Position numbers and translations under genes: made by a program
NCBI RefSeq assembly: GCF_030812475.1
Contig: NZ_JAUSSR010000005.1
Span: forward strand, 62,001 to 126,000
Direction of reading: 5' to 3'
DNA from: Pseudomonas lini
GTDB lineage: Bacteria; Pseudomonadota; Gammaproteobacteria; Pseudomonadales; Pseudomonadaceae
Length of the DNA: 64,000 nt
Shown: positions 61,421 to 64,000 of the stretch, one piece after another
Layout of the letters: every line of letters starts with the position of its first letter
Position numbering within the stretch: position 1 is the stretch's first letter
Notes under the pieces: generated by a model
Told to the model about the DNA's origin: nothing
Database searches by the model: none
The model's input: only the letters and a program-made list of their open reading frames with translations

Positions 61421-61825
61421 TCAGGCCTGACGCTGGTGCTTGTCGATCTGCTCGTGACGCTCTTGCGCTTCGATGCAGTACTTGGTAGTCGGGCTGATCA
61501 GCAGGCGCTTGAGGCCAATGGCCTCGCCACTGTCGTCGCACCAGCCGAAGCTGTCTTCTTTAATGCGTTCCAGTGCCTGTTCCAACTGAGGCAGCATGCG
61601 CTGGTCGCGATCGATCGCGTTCACCAGCCAGGTGCGCTCTTCTTCGACAGAAGCAGCGTCAGCCGGGTCGGCCGGGGTGTCCAGGCTCTCGATGGCGATG
61701 CGGTTCTGTTCGATGCGCTCATGGGTTTCGACTTTCATGTTCTGCAACAGCTCGGAGAAAAAAGCATGTTGCTCGGCATTCATGTAGTCATCCGCCGGCA
61801 TGGCCAGCAACTTGTCCTTTGTCAT
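61421..61825 (-). CDS. DksA/TraR-family regulator lacking part of its zinc finger
   Basis: 134 residues; starts M-T-K-D-K-L-L-A-M-P-A-D-D-Y and has an N-terminal coiled-coil domain with acidic tip region (D-P-A-D-A-A-S near 53-59), followed by a C-terminal finger-like domain. The usual C-x2-C ... C-x2-C is C96-x2-S99 and C117-x2-A120, so only two of the four ligands remain. Such zinc-free DksA paralogues act on RNA polymerase in P. aeruginosa when zinc is scarce, as known for DksA2. Here neither zinc regulation nor identity is shown; it may be another TraR/DksA type. The start at 61825 is chosen from the family N terminus. Confidence 0.83.
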   Translation of the reverse strand: MTKDKLLAMPADDYMNAEQHAFFSELLQNMKVETHERIEQNRIAIESLDTPADPADAASVEEERTWLVNAIDRDQRMLPQLEQALERIKEDSFGWCDDSGEAIGLKRLLISPTTKYCIEAQERHEQIDKHQRQA

Positions 61826-62105
61826 TGATATCTCTATAAAAAAACGTGCATTAAGGCGAATTAGGGAGCGTTCCGGCGGACCTGGGTCGGTCCTCGGAAA
61901 GGCGCCAATTGTTCCAAGCGCCACCCGGCACTCAATTTACGAGGGGCGGCAGTCTAAGGCCGACTTGAGACCTCAGCAACTGAAAAGACAGCGAATTCGT
62001 CCGACAAAGCCCCTAAAGTGCTATCTGGCAGGCTATGGGGTGGTTATCGGAGTGCGTTTATAGCAAGAAATTCCATCGAGCGGCTGTACAGAGAAGACAA
62101 ACGGC

Positions 62106-62136
62106 TGCGCCACGCGGCTCAGGCGTGGCGCATTTT
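62106..62136 (+). terminator. Perfect terminator hairpin, candidate end of a small RNA
   Basis: TGCGCCACGC and its exact complement GCGTGGCGCA form a 10-base stem with a 7-base loop followed by TTTT. No plus-strand gene ends upstream: the neighbours are the DksA-like gene (minus, starts 61825) and GST (plus, starts 62260). In the rest of 61826-62259 I see nothing supported. Confidence 0.6.
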
Positions 62137-62259
62137 GCTGATTTGTTTCGTTTTCAGCGCTTGAGTTTACACTTTGTTGCCTTCACGCCCTACGACTGCA
62201 GCCCGTTGAACCTAAGCTAAGGTTGTCCATCGCGCAATGGTCATCGAAGGAGAGTGTCA

Positions 62260-62871
62260 ATGAAACTGATCGGCATGCTGGATTCGCCCTACGTGCGGCG
62301 CGTCGCCATTTCTGCCAAATGCCTGGGGATAGTGCTTGAACATCAGTCGGTATCGGTGTTTCGGCACTTCGAGCAATTCCGCCAGATCAACCCGGTGGTC
62401 AAGGCGCCAACACTGGTGCTGGATGACGGTGAAGTGTTGATGGATTCGACGCTGATCATCGATTACCTCCAAGCGCTGGCCGCTCCCGGGAAGAGTTTGA
62501 TGCCCGGCGACCTCGATCAACGACTGCGCGCATTGCGCGTGATTGGTCTGGGGCTGGTGGCCTGCGAGAAATCCGTACAGATTTACTACGAACGCAACCT
62601 GCGGCCGGCCCATATCCAGTTTGAACCCTGGGTGGAACGGGTCGAAGAACAACTGGCGGCGGCGTATTCGGCACTGGAGCGGGAGCTGGAAAAGCAGCCG
62701 CTGAAGACTGACGGTTCGATTGCGCAGGATGGGATTACCTTGGCGGTGGCCTGGAGCTTCACCAACCTGGTGGTGCCGGAACAGGTGGAGGCTGGGCGGT
62801 TTCCACGGATCAGTGAATTTACGGAGTATGCGGAGGGGCTTGGGGTGTTTGTCGATACGCCGATCGAATAG
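62260..62871 (+). CDS. Glutathione S-transferase
   Basis: 203 residues. The N-terminal thioredoxin-like domain (1-80) has L-D-S-P-Y-V-R-R-V near 7-15 and the P-T-L-V-L-D-D-G-E-V-L-M-D-S glutathione loop near 50-65. The C-terminal helical domain covers 90-200. Serine 9 or tyrosine 11 are candidates for thiol activation. AAGGAG lies 7 bases before the ATG at 62260; a GTG at 62254 was passed over. Substrate unknown. Confidence 0.85.
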   Translation: MKLIGMLDSPYVRRVAISAKCLGIVLEHQSVSVFRHFEQFRQINPVVKAPTLVLDDGEVLMDSTLIIDYLQALAAPGKSLMPGDLDQRLRALRVIGLGLVACEKSVQIYYERNLRPAHIQFEPWVERVEEQLAAAYSALERELEKQPLKTDGSIAQDGITLAVAWSFTNLVVPEQVEAGRFPRISEFTEYAEGLGVFVDTPIE

Positions 62872-62895
62872 ACAGAGTTGTTGTGACTGGTCTGG

Positions 62896-62985
62896 CCCCT
62901 TCGCGGGCAAGCTCGCTCCCACAATTAATGTGGCGTTCACAAATCCACTGTGGGCGAGCTTGCTCCGGGCGGCGTTCCGACGATG
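62896..62985. repeat. REP element with chimeric arm
   Basis: Left arm CCCCTTCGCGGGCAAGCTCGCTCCCACA and right arm GTGGGCGAGCTTGCTCCGGGCGGCGTTCCGACGA. The right arm carries the same CCGGGCGGCGTTCCGAC block as the REPs at 30236-30357 and 33491-33606. Confidence 0.78.
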
Positions 62986-63029
62986 ACGGATTGCCAGTCT
63001 CCATCAAAGGTAACTATCACCCTACTCAA

Positions 63030-63064
63030 ATAAAAACGCCGCTTCCACCAGAGGCAGAAGCGGC
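63030..63064 (-). terminator. Rho-independent terminator of the 23-residue gene
   Basis: On the minus strand GCCGCTTC and GAAGCGGC form an 8-base stem with an 11-base loop, followed by TTTTTAT. It lies 22 bp after the stop of the tiny gene. Confidence 0.85.
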
Positions 63065-63086
63065 AGAGGCACAAGCCCCAGTAGTA

Positions 63087-63158
63087 TCAGGTAAACAGCG
63101 CGATCAGGATGATGATCGGAATAGGAATGCCGAGAAAGAACAGCAGTAATGAGCGCAT
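63087..63158 (-). CDS. 23-residue membrane peptide
   Basis: ATG at 63158 preceded by AGGAG with 7-base spacing, 23 codons, stop at 63087, and a terminator right after. The product (M-R-S-L-L-L-F-F-L-G-I-P-I-P then a run of Ile/Leu) is almost entirely hydrophobic and ends in F-T, a single membrane helix. The same strand carries the membrane protein at 63174-64000, whose stop is 15 bp upstream, so the two are probably cotranscribed. Such peptides are missed by length-filtered gene callers. Confidence 0.72.
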   Translation of the reverse strand: MRSLLLFFLGIPIPIIILIALFT

Positions 63159-63173
63159 GGAAGTTCTCCTGGG

Positions 63174-64000
63174 TTAACGAACCGGGACTGAAGTGGTGGT
63201 TACATAAGCGTCGGTTTCAAGATACTCGACCGCATCCCGACGACGACCACCGAACGTTGCACAAAAGCTGGCGAAAAACGCGCCGATCAACAGTGCAATG
63301 AACATCCATAGCGAGGTCATTGCGGCGACCTTTGCAGCCGTATCAGCAGCTTGCTGGGCGGCCACTTTGGCGTCGGCTACAGCTTTCTGAGTGCGGGCAT
63401 ACACCTCATCGACACGACGCTCGGCATCCGCTTGAGTGAGGTTGGTCCGCTGGGCGACCAGTTGTGCCAGATAGGTGCGGTCCTCAGCAGACAGTTGACC
63501 ATCGCTCAGGCTGCGCACGAAGATGCGGGTCACGGTGCCACGGGCGGCCTCATCGCTGGTGGCGGCCGGAGTATCGGCACGAAACAGACTGTCGATGAAG
63601 TAACCGTACTGATCACTGTCGGTATTGCCGGCAGCCGCACCGGCCGCTTGGGTGGCGGCATTGACGGCACCACCGGCGACACTCGCGCCGGCCTGCACCC
63701 CGCCACTGACGATACCGCTGACCGAGCCGACCAGCAGTGTCGCGGTCACCAGGGTTGCCACGCACCAGGCCAGGAAGCCATGGGCCGTGTCACGGAAGTA
63801 AACCTCGTCACCGTGCATGTTCGCCCACTTCACCCGCAGGCGACCGGCAATGTAACCGCCAAGTCCCGAGGCAATAATTTGTGTGACGGCGAGCCAGACG
63901 ATCGTGGAGATACCCAGGCCCTTGGCGCTCATGCCTTCATTGGCCCAGGGCGACACCGCGGAAAAACCCAGGCCGAAGCCGAGCAGCACCAGAATCAGCG
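63174..64000 (-). CDS. Multi-helix membrane protein, 5' end outside the window
   Basis: At least 275 residues visible; the frame stays open to the window end, so the true start lies beyond 64000. There are helices in L-L-G-F-G-L-G-F-S, A-V-T-Q-I-I-A-S-G-L-G-G-Y-I-A-G-R and F-L-A-W-C-V-A-T-L-V-T-A, and a last helix near 232-250. A middle Ala/Gly-rich stretch (100-120) and a charged region with coiled-coil character (160-220) lie outside the membrane. The Y-I-A-G-R-L-R segment is like other Pseudomonas proteins of this size. No function is known to me. Confidence 0.72.
   Translation of the reverse strand, partial: LILVLLGFGLGFSAVSPWANEGMSAKGLGISTIVWLAVTQIIASGLGGYIAGRLRVKWANMHGDEVYFRDTAHGFLAWCVATLVTATLLVGSVSGIVSGGVQAGASVAGGAVNAATQAAGAAAGNTDSDQYGYFIDSLFRADTPAATSDEAARGTVTRIFVRSLSDGQLSAEDRTYLAQLVAQRTNLTQADAERRVDEVYARTQKAVADAKVAAQQAADTAAKVAAMTSLWMFIALLIGAFFASFCATFGGRRRDAVEYLETDAYVTTTSVPVR

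Noticed and set aside
1..64000. CRISPR arrays, prophage or insertion sequences
   Set aside because: No regularly spaced short direct repeats, integrase, transposase or phage structural genes were seen; the dispersed palindromes are REP elements.
1..64000. tRNA or rRNA genes
   Set aside because: No cloverleaf or conserved T-loop GTTCGA-type arm in proper context, and no rRNA segment was recognised by eye.

Overview
The window comes from a Pseudomonas chromosome, most likely of the P. fluorescens group. The evidence is high GC with strong GC bias at third codon positions, many REP palindromes with the GTAGGAGC...GCTCCTAC arms usual in that group, and gene families and synteny typical of pseudomonads (catRBCA, benRABCD, group 2 Mrp antiporter, ppnN, DUF2789, DUF3087). 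I saw no tRNA or rRNA gene, CRISPR array, insertion sequence or prophage.

Region 1 (1-21.8 kb) is the standout. It holds an almost complete route from trimethylamine (TMA) to glutamate, ammonium and formate. The tail of a GcvT-like folate protein is followed by purU, a TMA monooxygenase (tmm), a TMAO demethylase (tdm, DUF1989 plus GcvT), an APC-family permease and folD, all on the plus strand. A minus-strand block then encodes gamma-glutamylmethylamide synthetase (gmaS), the three-subunit N-methylglutamate synthase (mgsABC) and an AmtB channel, behind a near-consensus sigma-54 promoter. A divergent XRE-cupin regulator faces gmaS. A second purU-folD pair then leads into a four-subunit N-methylglutamate dehydrogenase (mgdABCD, homologous to sarcosine oxidase). 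The logic is: TMA to TMAO (Tmm); TMAO to dimethylamine plus formaldehyde (Tdm); dimethylamine to methylamine by an enzyme not in view; methylamine to gamma-glutamylmethylamide (GmaS), to N-methylglutamate (MgsABC), to glutamate plus methylene-THF or formaldehyde (MgdABCD). FolD and PurU then take C1-THF to formate.

Region 2 (21.9-29.4 kb) has a second glutamine-synthetase-like ligase with its own XRE-cupin regulator, a type II NADH-dehydrogenase-like flavoprotein divergent from an Rrf2 regulator, a small lipoprotein, RtcB RNA ligase, several small proteins and a NUDIX hydrolase. Region 3 (29.4-38.3 kb) is an uninterrupted benzoate/catechol beta-ketoadipate locus, catR divergent from catBCA-benR-benABCD. 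Two tandem BenR/XylS-type boxes precede benA and a CatR-type palindrome lies between catR and catB.

Region 4 (38.5-49.2 kb) holds a polysaccharide-deacetylase lipoprotein, a diguanylate cyclase, small membrane proteins, ppnN, an orphan OmpR-type response regulator, an FAD/NAD(P)-binding protein, a decayed livF fragment, and an XRE-cupin regulator divergent from an EamA-type exporter. Region 5 (49.4-55.4 kb) is the six-gene Mrp/Pha cation/proton antiporter operon with a fused A/B subunit. Region 6 (55.5-64 kb) contains an orphan quaternary-amine binding protein, a group of tiny proteins, a chemoreceptor with its putative sensor domain at the C terminus, a DksA/TraR-like protein missing half of its zinc cysteines, a GST, a possible sRNA terminator, a 23-residue membrane peptide and a truncated membrane protein running off the window end.

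Calls rest on reading motifs and remembered family features. No database search was run.
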